DNA of 64,000 bases from Bacteroidota bacterium (GCA_018268035.1 JAFDXI010000131.1:17753-81752), one strand, 5' to 3'. Numbered from the stretch's first letter, positions 53,767 through 63,908 are shown. Notes: generated from the sequence alone by a model not told the origin. A program made the numbers and translations.

Positions 53767-54783
53767 TTGCAAATACTTAATAATTTTTCCCTTCGGCCAT
53801 TCAATACTTTTGGCATTGAAGCAATTGCCAGGCATTTTGCCACTTTTTCTACTGTTGAAGAATTAAAAGAATTATTAAGCGAAGCCTCTCATTCCACGAA
53901 AAACAATCTGGTGCTTGGAGGTGGAAGTAATATTTTATTTACAAAAAATGTGGATGGTTTTGTGCTGAAAAATGAATTGAGTGGTATTAATCTGGTTGAT
54001 GAAGATGAAAACCATTTTTATGTAAAAGCAGCAGCAGGTGAAAACTGGCATAAGTTCGTTTTATTTTGTATTCAACATAACTATGCCGGTTTGGAGAATT
54101 TAAGCCTCATCCCTGGTAATGTTGGTACATCACCCATGCAAAATATCGGTGCTTATGGTGTTGAAATAAAAGATGTATTTGTAAGTCTTGAAGCATTACA
54201 CAAAAAAGAACTTGAAATTAAAATATTTACAAAAGATGAATGCAGGTTTGGATATCGTGAAAGTGTTTTTAAATCGGAATTTAAAGATCAGTTTGTTATT
54301 CTAAATGTAACATTCAGGTTGAATAAAGTTCCTGTTTTTAATACATCTTATGGAGCAATTCAGCAGGAGTTGGATAAAATGGGAATAAAAGATTTGTCTA
54401 TCCAGGCAATATCGCAGGCGGTTATCAACATCCGAAGCAGTAAGTTGCCCGACCCAAAACAAATTGGTAATGCAGGTAGTTTTTTTAAAAATCCTACTGT
54501 TGATATACAATTTTTTCAATCCCTGCAAAATCAATTTCCTGATATGCCATATTATACTACTGATGTATCTCATGTAAAAATACCTGCAGCATGGTTAATT
54601 CAGCAATGTGGTTGGAAAGGGTACAGAAAAGGGGACGCTGGTGTGCATGTAAACCAGCCATTGGTATTGGTGAATTATGGAAATGCTTCAGGTGATGAAA
54701 TTTTTAATCTCTCTGAAAATATTTTGAAAAGCGTTCAGGAAAAATTCAATATCACCCTTGAGCGTGAAGTGAATATTGTTTGA
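53767..54783 (+). CDS. murB: UDP-N-acetylenolpyruvoylglucosamine reductase (MurB), TTG start
   Basis: 338-residue FAD enzyme that makes UDP-N-acetylmuramate for peptidoglycan. The start is TTG: the protein from there, (M)QILNNFSLRPFNTFGIEA, matches the family N-terminus, and no ATG or GTG lies in a usable position. FAD-binding segments are LVLGGGSNILF and SLIPGNVGTSPMQNIGAYG. The proton-donor serine is S238 in GNAGSFFKNPTV and the C-terminal glutamate lies in LEREVNIV. The length and the YRESVFK loop make it the type I (E. coli-like) enzyme. It ends 5 bp from the convergent DUF5689 gene. Confidence 0.95.
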   Translation: MQILNNFSLRPFNTFGIEAIARHFATFSTVEELKELLSEASHSTKNNLVLGGGSNILFTKNVDGFVLKNELSGINLVDEDENHFYVKAAAGENWHKFVLFCIQHNYAGLENLSLIPGNVGTSPMQNIGAYGVEIKDVFVSLEALHKKELEIKIFTKDECRFGYRESVFKSEFKDQFVILNVTFRLNKVPVFNTSYGAIQQELDKMGIKDLSIQAISQAVINIRSSKLPDPKQIGNAGSFFKNPTVDIQFFQSLQNQFPDMPYYTTDVSHVKIPAAWLIQQCGWKGYRKGDAGVHVNQPLVLVNYGNASGDEIFNLSENILKSVQEKFNITLEREVNIV

Positions 54784-54788
54784 TAACA

Positions 54789-56840
54789 TTATTCCTGCCA
54801 ACTGAATTTTACATCATCAATAGCCGTTGTTGCCCGGGTTCCATTACCTGTTGTTGCTTTCAGTGTAACAATTCTAATCCAGACTTTTTCATTTTTATTA
54901 TCAAGTAAATTTCCAAAATCTACAGTGACGGGAGTACTTATATAATTGCTGTCAGTGATCAATGTTGATGGCGATGTAGCAACAGGAGTGAAAATTGTAG
55001 GGCTATTACCAAATGCATAATCCACCTGCCAGTTTGTTGTTCTGCCAATATTTTCAGCAAGCGATTGTAACAGGAAATTGAAAATGAAATTTGATTTTCC
55101 TGATGTATTATTTATCTGAAAAACAAATGCTGCGCCAGGGTCGTAACCTGTACTGCCGGTTTGTTTAACACCCAGAACTCTGTTGGTAGATTTGCCTTGA
55201 ATATCGCTGCTGCTTGATGCAAGAAGGCCGGTTGCACTCGCTAAATTTTTAAAACCGGATGATGTATTGCTCCAGGTTGATTGGTTGGTGTTGAATGTTC
55301 CATCATTACCTAATGAAGTGGATGATGCTGATATTTTAACTAAAATACCAGCAGGTAACCCGGCTGCAATATTATCAAAGTTGAATACAAAAGGTGATGA
55401 GTTTAGTTCAATTCCATCATTGTTGCTGCCATCATTGATTTGTACATCAGTAGTATTACGGATTGTGAACTCTTTTGTTGTTCCGAAATATTTTCCAAAC
55501 CCAACCCAGTCAGCAGAATGTGATGGTACATTATCACCTGCGAATGTTGCAGACGGGGAAGTATATAATGTAATGCTACCTGATGCATCACTTAATGTTT
55601 TACTGCCCGAAAAGGTACCCGTTTCAATTACACTGGCATTTGCGATTTTTACTAAAGTAAATTCAAGGTTTGTAAGGTTGTCATTTAGCTGAGCAATCGA
55701 AAGTTGTTGCGGTATGACTATTTTGCCTGTTGCAACAGGATTTGGTTTTATTGTACCGTTTGCAGTTTTTATTTCAAGCGAGCCCTGGTAACTTAACAGA
55801 GAATCACCTGTGATATCTAAAACAACCGAATCACCGATAGCATAATTGATTGCACCTCCAAAATAAACTGAAATACCTGCATTGCCATCCTGTAAAACAA
55901 TTGAGCCGCTTGAAATATTTTTATTGGCTGCATCTGAAATGACAGTGCCTCCAATTTTGTAAGCTCCTATTTTTATATCATGGCCTTTATACAGGCTTCG
56001 GATATTGGCAATAGATGTTTGCACGGCCGGGCCACCATCGCATCTTGTTCCGTTAAAATGTATATCTGCAGTATCCCTGATATATAATTGTGATGTTGTT
56101 CTGTAAACAGAATAAATAGCTGTTATTGTGCCATTGCCATTGGGAACATGTACGCCGGCAAAACCTGCATAGCCACTGGTGCGAAGTATAACACTTTTAT
56201 CAGAACAATTTTTTATTATGAGGTTTACTGTGTTTTTTGATGGTGAAGTATCTGCATATTGTTTGGAAGTGTCAGCTTCATCAAATTCCACATTGTTTAA
56301 CTGTATTAATGTGTTTTGATACGACGGGTTTAAATCAGAAATATCAATGAGTTTGGGAATTACCGGATTGTTTGCGGTGCCTTTAATGATAAACTGATTT
56401 TTTAATGGCCCTGCAATTGCATTTACATTATTGGTTACATCTTTGCTGCCACCGATTGAGATTAAGTTGTTATCATCATACAATATCAGGCCTTTCATCT
56501 TTATAAACACCTTCCTGCCGATTGAATATGAAGTGTATAAATTATTGTCATCAATATTAATTGAGATGCCTGCTGTTTCATCTTCAATAATTATCTGCTT
56601 ATAAAAATTCCCGGAAGAATCATTGGCTATTACAACTCCTTCAATAATGTCATCTGTTATTATGGTTTCAGTGCTGCCATTTACATGCAAAGATTTGAGT
56701 TGAGCAATAGTTAATGTTGGCGAAATATCCGGTGGGATATATGCAGGTGGTTCATCAAATTTTTTATTGCAGCAAACAATAAAGACTGCAAAAAACAGAA
56801 AGATGATTTTCAGTGATTGTTGGCAGATGAAGTGTTTCAT
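54789..56840 (-). CDS. DUF5689 lipoprotein (two DUF5689-type domains)
   Basis: 683 residues. A signal peptide with lipobox FIVCCNKK anchors it to the outer membrane. Domain 1 (about 40-270) opens TIAQLKSLHVNG and contains DIIEGVVIANDSSGNFYKQI and GLILYDDNNLISIGG, and ends with TTSQLYIRDTADIHFNGTRC. Domain 2 (about 275-455) repeats the plan (SIANIRSLYKGHDIKIGAY, GGTVISDAANKNISSGSIVL). A C-terminal choice-of-anchor-like module (about 490-683) ends with ATTAIDDVKFSWQE. The OB-like fold suggests ligand or nucleic-acid binding, which is inference. It follows the TonB receptor gene by 10 bp, hence one operon. Confidence 0.88.
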   Translation of the reverse strand: MKHFICQQSLKIIFLFFAVFIVCCNKKFDEPPAYIPPDISPTLTIAQLKSLHVNGSTETIITDDIIEGVVIANDSSGNFYKQIIIEDETAGISINIDDNNLYTSYSIGRKVFIKMKGLILYDDNNLISIGGSKDVTNNVNAIAGPLKNQFIIKGTANNPVIPKLIDISDLNPSYQNTLIQLNNVEFDEADTSKQYADTSPSKNTVNLIIKNCSDKSVILRTSGYAGFAGVHVPNGNGTITAIYSVYRTTSQLYIRDTADIHFNGTRCDGGPAVQTSIANIRSLYKGHDIKIGAYKIGGTVISDAANKNISSGSIVLQDGNAGISVYFGGAINYAIGDSVVLDITGDSLLSYQGSLEIKTANGTIKPNPVATGKIVIPQQLSIAQLNDNLTNLEFTLVKIANASVIETGTFSGSKTLSDASGSITLYTSPSATFAGDNVPSHSADWVGFGKYFGTTKEFTIRNTTDVQINDGSNNDGIELNSSPFVFNFDNIAAGLPAGILVKISASSTSLGNDGTFNTNQSTWSNTSSGFKNLASATGLLASSSSDIQGKSTNRVLGVKQTGSTGYDPGAAFVFQINNTSGKSNFIFNFLLQSLAENIGRTTNWQVDYAFGNSPTIFTPVATSPSTLITDSNYISTPVTVDFGNLLDNKNEKVWIRIVTLKATTGNGTRATTAIDDVKFSWQE

Positions 56841-56850
56841 ATATCATGGG

Positions 56851-59436
56851 TTAAAATCTTAAAGCAATACTTGCGAAATAATTCATTCCAATAGCATAAT
56901 AATATTTGGGAGGAAATTTATTGATGTCAGAAGTTGAATAGTCAAACCGCAATTGTTCATAACCTCCGGAAATAATTTCTTTGTTGTTGAGAAGGTTATT
57001 CAGTCCTGCATATATGTACAGATAAACTGCTTTTTTATGATGACCAGAGCCAATATAAGTATGAGGTATTTTCCAGGAATATCCTGTAAAAATATCTATA
57101 GTATATTGTGATGGTAATTTTTGTTGAGCAACAACATCGTTAAATATTTTGCTGTCGGCATCCAGGTTTTCTGTTGCTATTGCAGTGCGCCGCATAGGAT
57201 TAAAGTCAAGCCACATTTCTGTGAAGTAATTACCGGTTAAACTGATGAACCAATATTTTGGGGAACGGTAACTGAAAGAAAAACTATATGCCTCCTGTGG
57301 CGTGGATGGAATGCGATAGTTATTTGAATAAACAGTTTCTTTATTTAAAATGAATGCAGTATTATCAACAGAAGTAACAGCTTTTTGCCGGCTGTTATAG
57401 TAATATCTTCCTATTGCTGCAGCGCCGGATAAATTAATGTTTCGCGCCACATTTACATCAAAACCCAATTCACAGCCAAAATAAAGTTTATTGATATTGC
57501 TGATCGCATAATTGACAAAGGCCTGATATTCGTCATGATAAAATGTAAGCACATTAAAGCCATGTTTCATCTGGGTGTAATAACCAACAAGGTGAATTTT
57601 TATTTTAGGTGCATTTAAAATATATCCACCTTCTAACGCCTGCGTATTTTCGCTGATCAGACTATCCTGCAAAATATCCCTCGTCCTTGGCGAAATATAT
57701 GCATCATCATAATAAGGAGGGTTGGTTAAAACTGCGCCACTGATATACAAATAATTCCTGCCGTTTATTTTATATGTAATACCGCCTTTTACTGCATAAT
57801 TATAAAAGAGATTGGCTGGTGATTTGCCATAAGAATTGTCAGGAAATAAACCATTTTTTAAATTGCCTTGCCTTCTGAAAATAGTTTGTGAACCTTCTGC
57901 AGCTATAAAAAGATCCAGGTGTGAAAATCTGAAAACAAACTGTGACCATACTGTTGCTTTGGTAGAAATAATATTATAGTTATAACCATATTTTTCACTC
58001 TTAGTTACGATGCGGTTAGGGTGGTTCAGGTCATTTTGATAAGCATTATTGTCATAGGGGAAATCCCGTAGTGCAAACTGATTGATATCAACCCAAAAAC
58101 TACCACCCAGTAAATCAGCTACCCTTTGAAAATAATTATTGGTTGCAGCCTGGAAACTTTCTCCTGATGTTAAATCAATATGATTGTTCAACCTTGCATT
58201 GAGTAAAGTATTAAAATTAAAAATTTTACAGTTGGTTACTCTTTCACCCTGGATATAATAAGACCTGTTACCTGTCACTGTATTGCCAATAATTCCATTA
58301 GCATTTGCAATAGAAGAAATGTTGCTTCTGTTGATATCATATAAATTATCCCAGTTGATTTGCCTTGCTGCTTCATTTTCTTTTAAATTATTAAAGATCT
58401 GTTGTTGCAAATAAGTATCATTAGAATAATAGCTGGGTAAATAACGATAATAATCAGGCCGTGGGTCAGGGGCATTAAACCAGTCAAGCGATGCATAAGA
58501 TTTTTCTCCAAATAAACAACTGGCTGAAGTGTTCAGAACTGTTTTATTGCTGATGTGCAACTCGTGAGATAAAATGATAAAGGGCTGACAGCTTTTGCTG
58601 ATGTTGGCATTTCTTATTTTTCCATACTGAAATCCCCAGGATGGATTGTAATAATGTGTTCCTGCGAGTGCAATCATTTCCTGTGTAGAAGCGCTTTGCC
58701 TGCCACTTTCTGTTGGTGCTGCAAAAGCAATCAATGATAAAATTTGCTTTTGCCTGATCTTTTTGTCTATTGCAACAAACCAACTGTAGCCATTGAAATA
58801 TGTGCCTTTTACATAGCCTTCATTAGAGTACCGCCAACATAAAGATATTGTGAAAGCCCATCCATTTTTATTGACACCTGTGCTGTGTGTAAAAAATAAT
58901 TTATGATCATAACTCCTGTTCGCAAATGCATAACCGATATTTGTTTGCACTCTCTGTTTACTGGCACGGATGTCAATATTTGTAGTATTGCCAATTTTGC
59001 CAAAGGCAAATGTGTTATACCTGATCCCGGAATTAATGTCACGATTGCGGAATACATCATTTAACCCTCCCCATACACTAAATGGTGTATAACCATTGTC
59101 AGGATTATTCATTGGTATTCCATTGATATATGTTCCTGAAAAATCAGCATTGTATCCCCTTATTCGGAAACGCGCTGCACTGAAATTAAAAGCGGCTGCA
59201 GTATAAAATGGGTCCCTGCCTGCAGTTAATAAGGATGAAATATTTTGGGTGCTTGCACCTGAAAGCTCATCAGCATCTAATGAGATTACTGGAGTATTAT
59301 CCATAGCATTATCATTCATATCCAGTAATAATAATGAATCCGGTATGGGTATTGAATCTGAAATGTCAGTTCTCTTTTGAGCAATTAATAATAAATGAAT
59401 ATTGAATAAAGTGAGAAGGATTAAAGTGACTTTCAT
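56851..59436 (-). CDS. TonB-dependent outer-membrane receptor
   Basis: 861 residues from the ATG at 59436, which starts a proper signal peptide (MKVTLILLTLFNIHLLLIAQ); a frame start at 59505 would add 23 charged residues and leave only 2 bp to the divergent gene. The plug domain has ISSLLTAGRDPFYTAAAF, RFRIRGYNADFSGTYINGIP and GGLNDVFRNRD. A 22-strand-type barrel follows, ending in the aromatic FASIALRF. The carboxypeptidase-like domain common in Bacteroidota receptors is missing. The DUF5689 lipoprotein downstream is the probable partner, comparable with a SusC/SusD pair. The substrate is unknown. Confidence 0.9.
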   Translation of the reverse strand: MKVTLILLTLFNIHLLLIAQKRTDISDSIPIPDSLLLLDMNDNAMDNTPVISLDADELSGASTQNISSLLTAGRDPFYTAAAFNFSAARFRIRGYNADFSGTYINGIPMNNPDNGYTPFSVWGGLNDVFRNRDINSGIRYNTFAFGKIGNTTNIDIRASKQRVQTNIGYAFANRSYDHKLFFTHSTGVNKNGWAFTISLCWRYSNEGYVKGTYFNGYSWFVAIDKKIRQKQILSLIAFAAPTESGRQSASTQEMIALAGTHYYNPSWGFQYGKIRNANISKSCQPFIILSHELHISNKTVLNTSASCLFGEKSYASLDWFNAPDPRPDYYRYLPSYYSNDTYLQQQIFNNLKENEAARQINWDNLYDINRSNISSIANANGIIGNTVTGNRSYYIQGERVTNCKIFNFNTLLNARLNNHIDLTSGESFQAATNNYFQRVADLLGGSFWVDINQFALRDFPYDNNAYQNDLNHPNRIVTKSEKYGYNYNIISTKATVWSQFVFRFSHLDLFIAAEGSQTIFRRQGNLKNGLFPDNSYGKSPANLFYNYAVKGGITYKINGRNYLYISGAVLTNPPYYDDAYISPRTRDILQDSLISENTQALEGGYILNAPKIKIHLVGYYTQMKHGFNVLTFYHDEYQAFVNYAISNINKLYFGCELGFDVNVARNINLSGAAAIGRYYYNSRQKAVTSVDNTAFILNKETVYSNNYRIPSTPQEAYSFSFSYRSPKYWFISLTGNYFTEMWLDFNPMRRTAIATENLDADSKIFNDVVAQQKLPSQYTIDIFTGYSWKIPHTYIGSGHHKKAVYLYIYAGLNNLLNNKEIISGGYEQLRFDYSTSDINKFPPKYYYAIGMNYFASIALRF

Positions 59437-59543
59437 GGCTGGTTTAGGTTGTTTTACCAAATCTAAAATTTTTTTTGAAAAATCATATAATTTTTTCAAA
59501 AACATAAATGACTATTGTAAGTTTGGTGAACCTTTTTTCAACC

Positions 59544-60587
59544 ATGAAAATGCACCTGCTGATATTAATCTTTTTTTTGCCCTTCTGCATTTCTGCTCAG
59601 AAACAACAATACAAACCTTTGATTGTTGCATTTTATAATCTGGAGAATTTTTATGATACTATCAATAACCCAAATATAAATGATGAAGATTTTCTTCCAA
59701 CCGGTGCAAAAAACTATACAGGTGAAATTTATTCCGATAAAATAAATCATTTGGCAACTGTTATTTCTCAAATTGGAACAGATATTAACCCGCAAGGCAT
59801 TGCATTAATCGGGGTTGCTGAAATAGAAAATGATACAGTGCTTAATGACCTGATACACCATCCTTTACTCAATAAAAGAAATTATGGTATCGTGCATTAT
59901 GATTCGAGAGATGCGCGTGGCATTGATGTGGCATTATTATACAACCCGAAATATTTTAGTGTACTTGAAAGCAAAAAAATATTTGTGAATCTGCCACGAG
60001 GTACAAAAAATAGTTATTTTACAAGAGATGTGTTGTGGGTGAAAGGTGTCCTTGATGGTGATACTATTCATGTATTTGTCAATCACTGGCCCAGCCGCGT
60101 TGGAGGAGAGGAGAGAAGCGCACCCGGTCGTACAGCAGCGGCAATGGTTGATAAAAAAATGATTGATTCTATTGAAAAAAATAATATCAATGTAAAAATT
60201 ATTGTGATGGGAGATTTGAACGATGATCCTATCAGCCCAAGTGTTGTGAAAGTTTTAGGTGCTAAAGGAAAAATAAAAGATGTACAACCGGGAGGGTTAT
60301 TCAATCCCTGGATGGATTTATATAGAAAAGGTAACGGTACTTTAGCATATCAGGACGCTTGGGGTCTCTTTGACCAGATAATCATTAGCGCCGCCTGGCT
60401 TGATAAAAATCAACAGGGTTATTTTTATTTTCAACCGCATATTTTCAATAAAGAATTCATGATTGAAAATGTAGGGAAATATAAAGGTTATCCTATGCGT
60501 ACATGGGATGGCAATGTGTACAGGGGTGGATATAGTGACCATTTTCCTACTTATATTATTTTATTAAAAAGCATTCAATCCAAATGA
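59544..60587 (+). CDS. Secreted endonuclease/exonuclease/phosphatase family protein
   Basis: 347 residues from the ATG at 59544 with a signal peptide (MKMHLLILIFFLPFCISAQ); an upstream ATG at 59508 gives a poorer start. EEP-fold motifs are present: VAFYNLENFYDT (Asn/Glu metal residues), LIGVAEIEND, DSRDARGIDVALLYN, VFVNHWPSR (catalytic His), VIVMGDLNDDPISPS as IVMGDLNDDP, and YSDHFPTYI at the end. Members cleave nucleic acids or phosphodiesters. The gene is divergent from the TonB receptor with about 107 bp between starts, so they may be co-regulated for uptake of DNA or organic phosphate (inference). Confidence 0.92.
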   Translation: MKMHLLILIFFLPFCISAQKQQYKPLIVAFYNLENFYDTINNPNINDEDFLPTGAKNYTGEIYSDKINHLATVISQIGTDINPQGIALIGVAEIENDTVLNDLIHHPLLNKRNYGIVHYDSRDARGIDVALLYNPKYFSVLESKKIFVNLPRGTKNSYFTRDVLWVKGVLDGDTIHVFVNHWPSRVGGEERSAPGRTAAAMVDKKMIDSIEKNNINVKIIVMGDLNDDPISPSVVKVLGAKGKIKDVQPGGLFNPWMDLYRKGNGTLAYQDAWGLFDQIIISAAWLDKNQQGYFYFQPHIFNKEFMIENVGKYKGYPMRTWDGNVYRGGYSDHFPTYIILLKSIQSK

Positions 60588-60651
60588 TTGCAAAAAATAT
60601 TTTTGAGAAATGTGTTGCCGCTTGACTATTGTAATACTATATATGCCGAAT

Positions 60652-60683
60652 AGAAAAGCCGTTCCTTCTGGAACGGCTTTTCT
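60652..60683. terminator. Bidirectional terminator between the EEP-family and GH20 genes
   Basis: A perfect 14-bp stem, AGAAAAGCCGTTCC (60652-60665) with GGAACGGCTTTTCT (60670-60683), and a TTCT loop. The ends of the stem supply T-rich tracts in both directions. It lies 65 bp after the plus-strand stop and 18 bp from the minus-strand stop. Confidence 0.9.
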
Positions 60684-60701
60684 AAATAATATTATAAATT
60701 C

Positions 60702-62660
60702 TTAATCATCATTGTCACCTTTCAATCTCCCTTCGAGTTCTTCTATTGGCATTGAAATCATCCTGCCGATAGGTTTACCATCTCGATAAGTAATTAGTTT
60801 TATTTGTGTGGCATAATGAGGTACGGTTAATGGCCCTGTATAAACCGGATAGAATTTATCAGGATAACTATTGTCGAAGCTATAATGGATTTGTAACCCA
60901 TTCACTTCGTTTTTCAATGTAATTACAACAGCACTGTCTGCATTGTAGGAAGGAATAAAATCAGGGTCATACATACTGGGGGCATATTTGACTTGTTCAA
61001 CATTGAATCTTTTAAACTGTGCTTCAACCCTGGTCACAAAATTATCCCAGTTCTTCACTGAAGCAGGCGACCATGCATTTTCTGCAATGGCAAATGCACG
61101 AGGCCAGGTCATATATTCAGCCTGTCTGAAATTAAACACCTGTTCAGTCCATAAATTTCCCTGTGTACCAAGAATATATTTCTGTTGATCTGGGGTTAAA
61201 GATGCCGGCATTGGATTGTAACTATAAACCTTATTCAATCTCAATGAAGCATACACATGCGGCTCCATTATCCTGTCACTTTGCATATAATCAAGATAGC
61301 AATATTGAGTAGGCGTCATCACTACATCATGGCCTAATCTTGCTGCTATAGTGCCACCATCTACATTCTCAGTAGTACCTGCTGCAGTTACACCATCCTG
61401 TGGCCCACGCCAGCTCATCACAGCAGCGTTTGGTCCAATGCCACCTTCGAGTATTTCATCCCATCCCATGAATTTTTTACCTTTTGATTCAACAATTTTT
61501 TCAACCCGTTTTTCAAAATAACTCTGTACTTCTTCATACGTTTTCAGGTTTTCTTTTTTCATTAATTCAGATACTGCTGCACTGCTCTTCCAGAAAGTTT
61601 TGAAAGTTTCATCACCACCCATGTGTATATATTCGAATGGGAATAATTGTGCTACTTCAGTAACTACTTTATCAAGAAATTCATAAACATTTTCGTTTGC
61701 CGGGCAAAGATTATCGTCATACAATGCAGTATGAGTGCTCCAGTCTTTTATGGGTTCACCTGATGCCACACCAATATTTCCAGCACCATCTGAACATGAT
61801 AATTCGGGAAAAGCTGTAATTGCAGCGAGGCTGTGGCCAGGCACATCAATCTCAGGCATAATATTTACAAATCTTTCTTTGGCATATTGAACAAGTTCTT
61901 TAATATCTTCCTGTGTATAAAATCCACCATAGTTGCGGGATGCGGAAGGAGAGGGCACAGGGAAGGTGCCAAACTGGCCAACACCATAAACATTCCATGC
62001 GCCAACCTGTGTAAGTTTAGGTAATGATTTTATTTCAATGCGCCATCCTTCATCATCTGTTAGATGGAGATGTAATAAATTGAATTTGTATTTAGCCATC
62101 TGGTCAATGTATGCTTCCACTTCCTGTTTTGTAAAAAAATGACGGGATACATCAAACATTAGTCCCCTCCATCCAAAACGTGGATAATCTGTGATCTCTA
62201 CACATGGCGCTTTCCAATCAACACCTTTTACCAAACTTTTACTTTCAATTTCAGGGGGAAAAAGTTGCATCAATGTTTGTACACCATAAAATATTCCGGC
62301 TGGCTTATTGGCCTTTATTGTAATATTCTTTGGTGTTACAGATAAAGTGTACCCTTCATTACCTATAATATTATTCTCGGTTTTATTGATTTCAAATTTG
62401 ATAATAGCATTGGATGAATTGGTTGAAACAAATGTTTTATACCCTGTAGAAAGAGATATTTGTTTCTGCAGGTCATTAATAGTTTGTTTCAGGTCTGCTG
62501 TGCCTGTTGTTTGAATAGTAATGTTGGATGGCAGTGTAAAGAATCCCTGTTTTTGTTCCAACTGCGCAGGTTGAGGAATAATTGCAACCGTTGATGTTGT
62601 CTGCGATAATGAAACACTCCAAATAAAAATTGTACAAAGAAATATTGCTGTCTTGCTCAT
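60702..62660 (-). CDS. Beta-N-acetylhexosaminidase (GH20)
   Basis: 652 residues with a signal peptide (MSKTAIFLCTIFIWSVSLSQ). An N-terminal GH20b-like domain (about 25-145, with VAIIPQPAQLEQKQGFF and GIFYGVQTLMQL) precedes the catalytic TIM barrel. The paired catalytic residues are D350-E351 in HMGGDETFKTF. FGWRGLMFDVSRHF, LHLHLTDDEGWRIEI and MPEIDVPGHSLAAI are core motifs. A C-terminal chitobiase-like segment (about 560-652) follows. It removes terminal GlcNAc from chitin fragments, peptidoglycan or glycans in the periplasm or at the surface. It is monocistronic with a strong terminator. Confidence 0.95.
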   Translation of the reverse strand: MSKTAIFLCTIFIWSVSLSQTTSTVAIIPQPAQLEQKQGFFTLPSNITIQTTGTADLKQTINDLQKQISLSTGYKTFVSTNSSNAIIKFEINKTENNIIGNEGYTLSVTPKNITIKANKPAGIFYGVQTLMQLFPPEIESKSLVKGVDWKAPCVEITDYPRFGWRGLMFDVSRHFFTKQEVEAYIDQMAKYKFNLLHLHLTDDEGWRIEIKSLPKLTQVGAWNVYGVGQFGTFPVPSPSASRNYGGFYTQEDIKELVQYAKERFVNIMPEIDVPGHSLAAITAFPELSCSDGAGNIGVASGEPIKDWSTHTALYDDNLCPANENVYEFLDKVVTEVAQLFPFEYIHMGGDETFKTFWKSSAAVSELMKKENLKTYEEVQSYFEKRVEKIVESKGKKFMGWDEILEGGIGPNAAVMSWRGPQDGVTAAGTTENVDGGTIAARLGHDVVMTPTQYCYLDYMQSDRIMEPHVYASLRLNKVYSYNPMPASLTPDQQKYILGTQGNLWTEQVFNFRQAEYMTWPRAFAIAENAWSPASVKNWDNFVTRVEAQFKRFNVEQVKYAPSMYDPDFIPSYNADSAVVITLKNEVNGLQIHYSFDNSYPDKFYPVYTGPLTVPHYATQIKLITYRDGKPIGRMISMPIEELEGRLKGDNDD

Positions 62661-62730
62661 ATTGATGAAGAATTATTGATGAGCCTTAAAAATAATTAAA
62701 GATGTGTAACAGAATGAAAAATCAAAAAAA

Positions 62731-63795
62731 TTATCTGCTGTCAGCTAAATCTTTTATTTGAATGGCAGGATAAGGAAAAGGTTGTTTGTTGATGTTGAGT
62801 TTATACCTTAAAACAATCCTGTTATTATAAATCACCTGCAGCCATTGTGCAGCAATATTGGTAACAATATAATTTGCAGTTATGTTGTTCCTGTTAATCA
62901 CAAAACTTTTGTTTGCTTTGGCTGTTGAATCTGCCTTAGCAATTATAACAGAATCGTCAGAAATAACATCTGTTAAACTCAACAATTTCCCTGGCTCATT
63001 TGTATATAAACTGACTTTTATGGTATCACCGATCGTTGCATTAATAATTCCTTTAGCTGGTGAGTAAGAGGTGATTTGATAATTGAAAAATGGAAGTTTA
63101 AATGGCGAATGTTTGAATTCAGGTATCAACACGGGATCTTCCAGCAAAGTCCACTTAATATCATCAGGATAGTGGTCGCGAAAAAAATATTTCGGGGGAG
63201 TTAAAAAATAATTTTCATTAAAATCATGGATGAACCTGCTGCCATCAAAATTCAGATAGCCGCTTGCCCAGGTTGCATCTAATAAATACCAGTTGCTGTC
63301 AATCATTACAGCATTCCATTTATGGTTACACCTGAATTGTTTACTGCCTGAACCAGTGCGTGCATAGCCTGTAATAACAACACTTTTAATGCCTGAATAG
63401 TCACATAATGTTTTAAACAAACGTGCATATCCATCGCACAAAGCATATCTTCTTTTCAATACAAGAATTGCAACTCTTTCATCCAAAGGTTTCAATACTG
63501 AATCATCATCTTTGGCAGATTCACCATCATAATTTTTATTTGCTATAAACCTGGGTTGGCAACGGATAGTGTTGTATTCAATATGACTTGTTATCCAGTA
63601 AAAAATTGAACGCACTTTTTCAAGGTCTGTTGTGTAAGAAGCGGTCAGTAGTTGTGCTAATGTATCTGGCGAATTGGCATCAATATCTTCTGCCATTGCA
63701 TCTATTGAAGAGAAGTTATAGTTCCTGATTTGCGCAGGCAGCGTTCCGGAAAGAAGAAGGAAAATATATACGAGCATCCACTTCATACCACACAA
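62731..63795 (-). CDS. Transglutaminase-like domain protein, secreted
   Basis: 354 residues with a signal peptide (MKWMLVYIFLLLSGTLPAQ, preceded by MCG). The transglutaminase-like domain (about 50-185) has the papain-type triad: C120 in LCDGYARLFKTLCDY, H158 in CNHKWNAV and D173 in LLDATWASG. It is followed by a region containing FLTPPKYFFRDHYPDDIKW, typical of kyphoscoliosis/TGc-type Bacteroidota proteins, and a C-terminal beta domain (about 235-354). The probable role is proteolysis or cross-linking in the periplasm; the substrate is unknown. The IS-like element begins upstream of its start. Confidence 0.88.
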   Translation of the reverse strand: MCGMKWMLVYIFLLLSGTLPAQIRNYNFSSIDAMAEDIDANSPDTLAQLLTASYTTDLEKVRSIFYWITSHIEYNTIRCQPRFIANKNYDGESAKDDDSVLKPLDERVAILVLKRRYALCDGYARLFKTLCDYSGIKSVVITGYARTGSGSKQFRCNHKWNAVMIDSNWYLLDATWASGYLNFDGSRFIHDFNENYFLTPPKYFFRDHYPDDIKWTLLEDPVLIPEFKHSPFKLPFFNYQITSYSPAKGIINATIGDTIKVSLYTNEPGKLLSLTDVISDDSVIIAKADSTAKANKSFVINRNNITANYIVTNIAAQWLQVIYNNRIVLRYKLNINKQPFPYPAIQIKDLADSR

Positions 63796-63908
63796 GATTC
63801 TTGCATTAAAGTTATAACAAGTATTGATTTTTATTTTAAAAAAAATGGATAATGTATCATTTGTTTTTCACCTGGAAATCAATAGCGTCCTAAACGTTTT
63901 AAAAAAAA

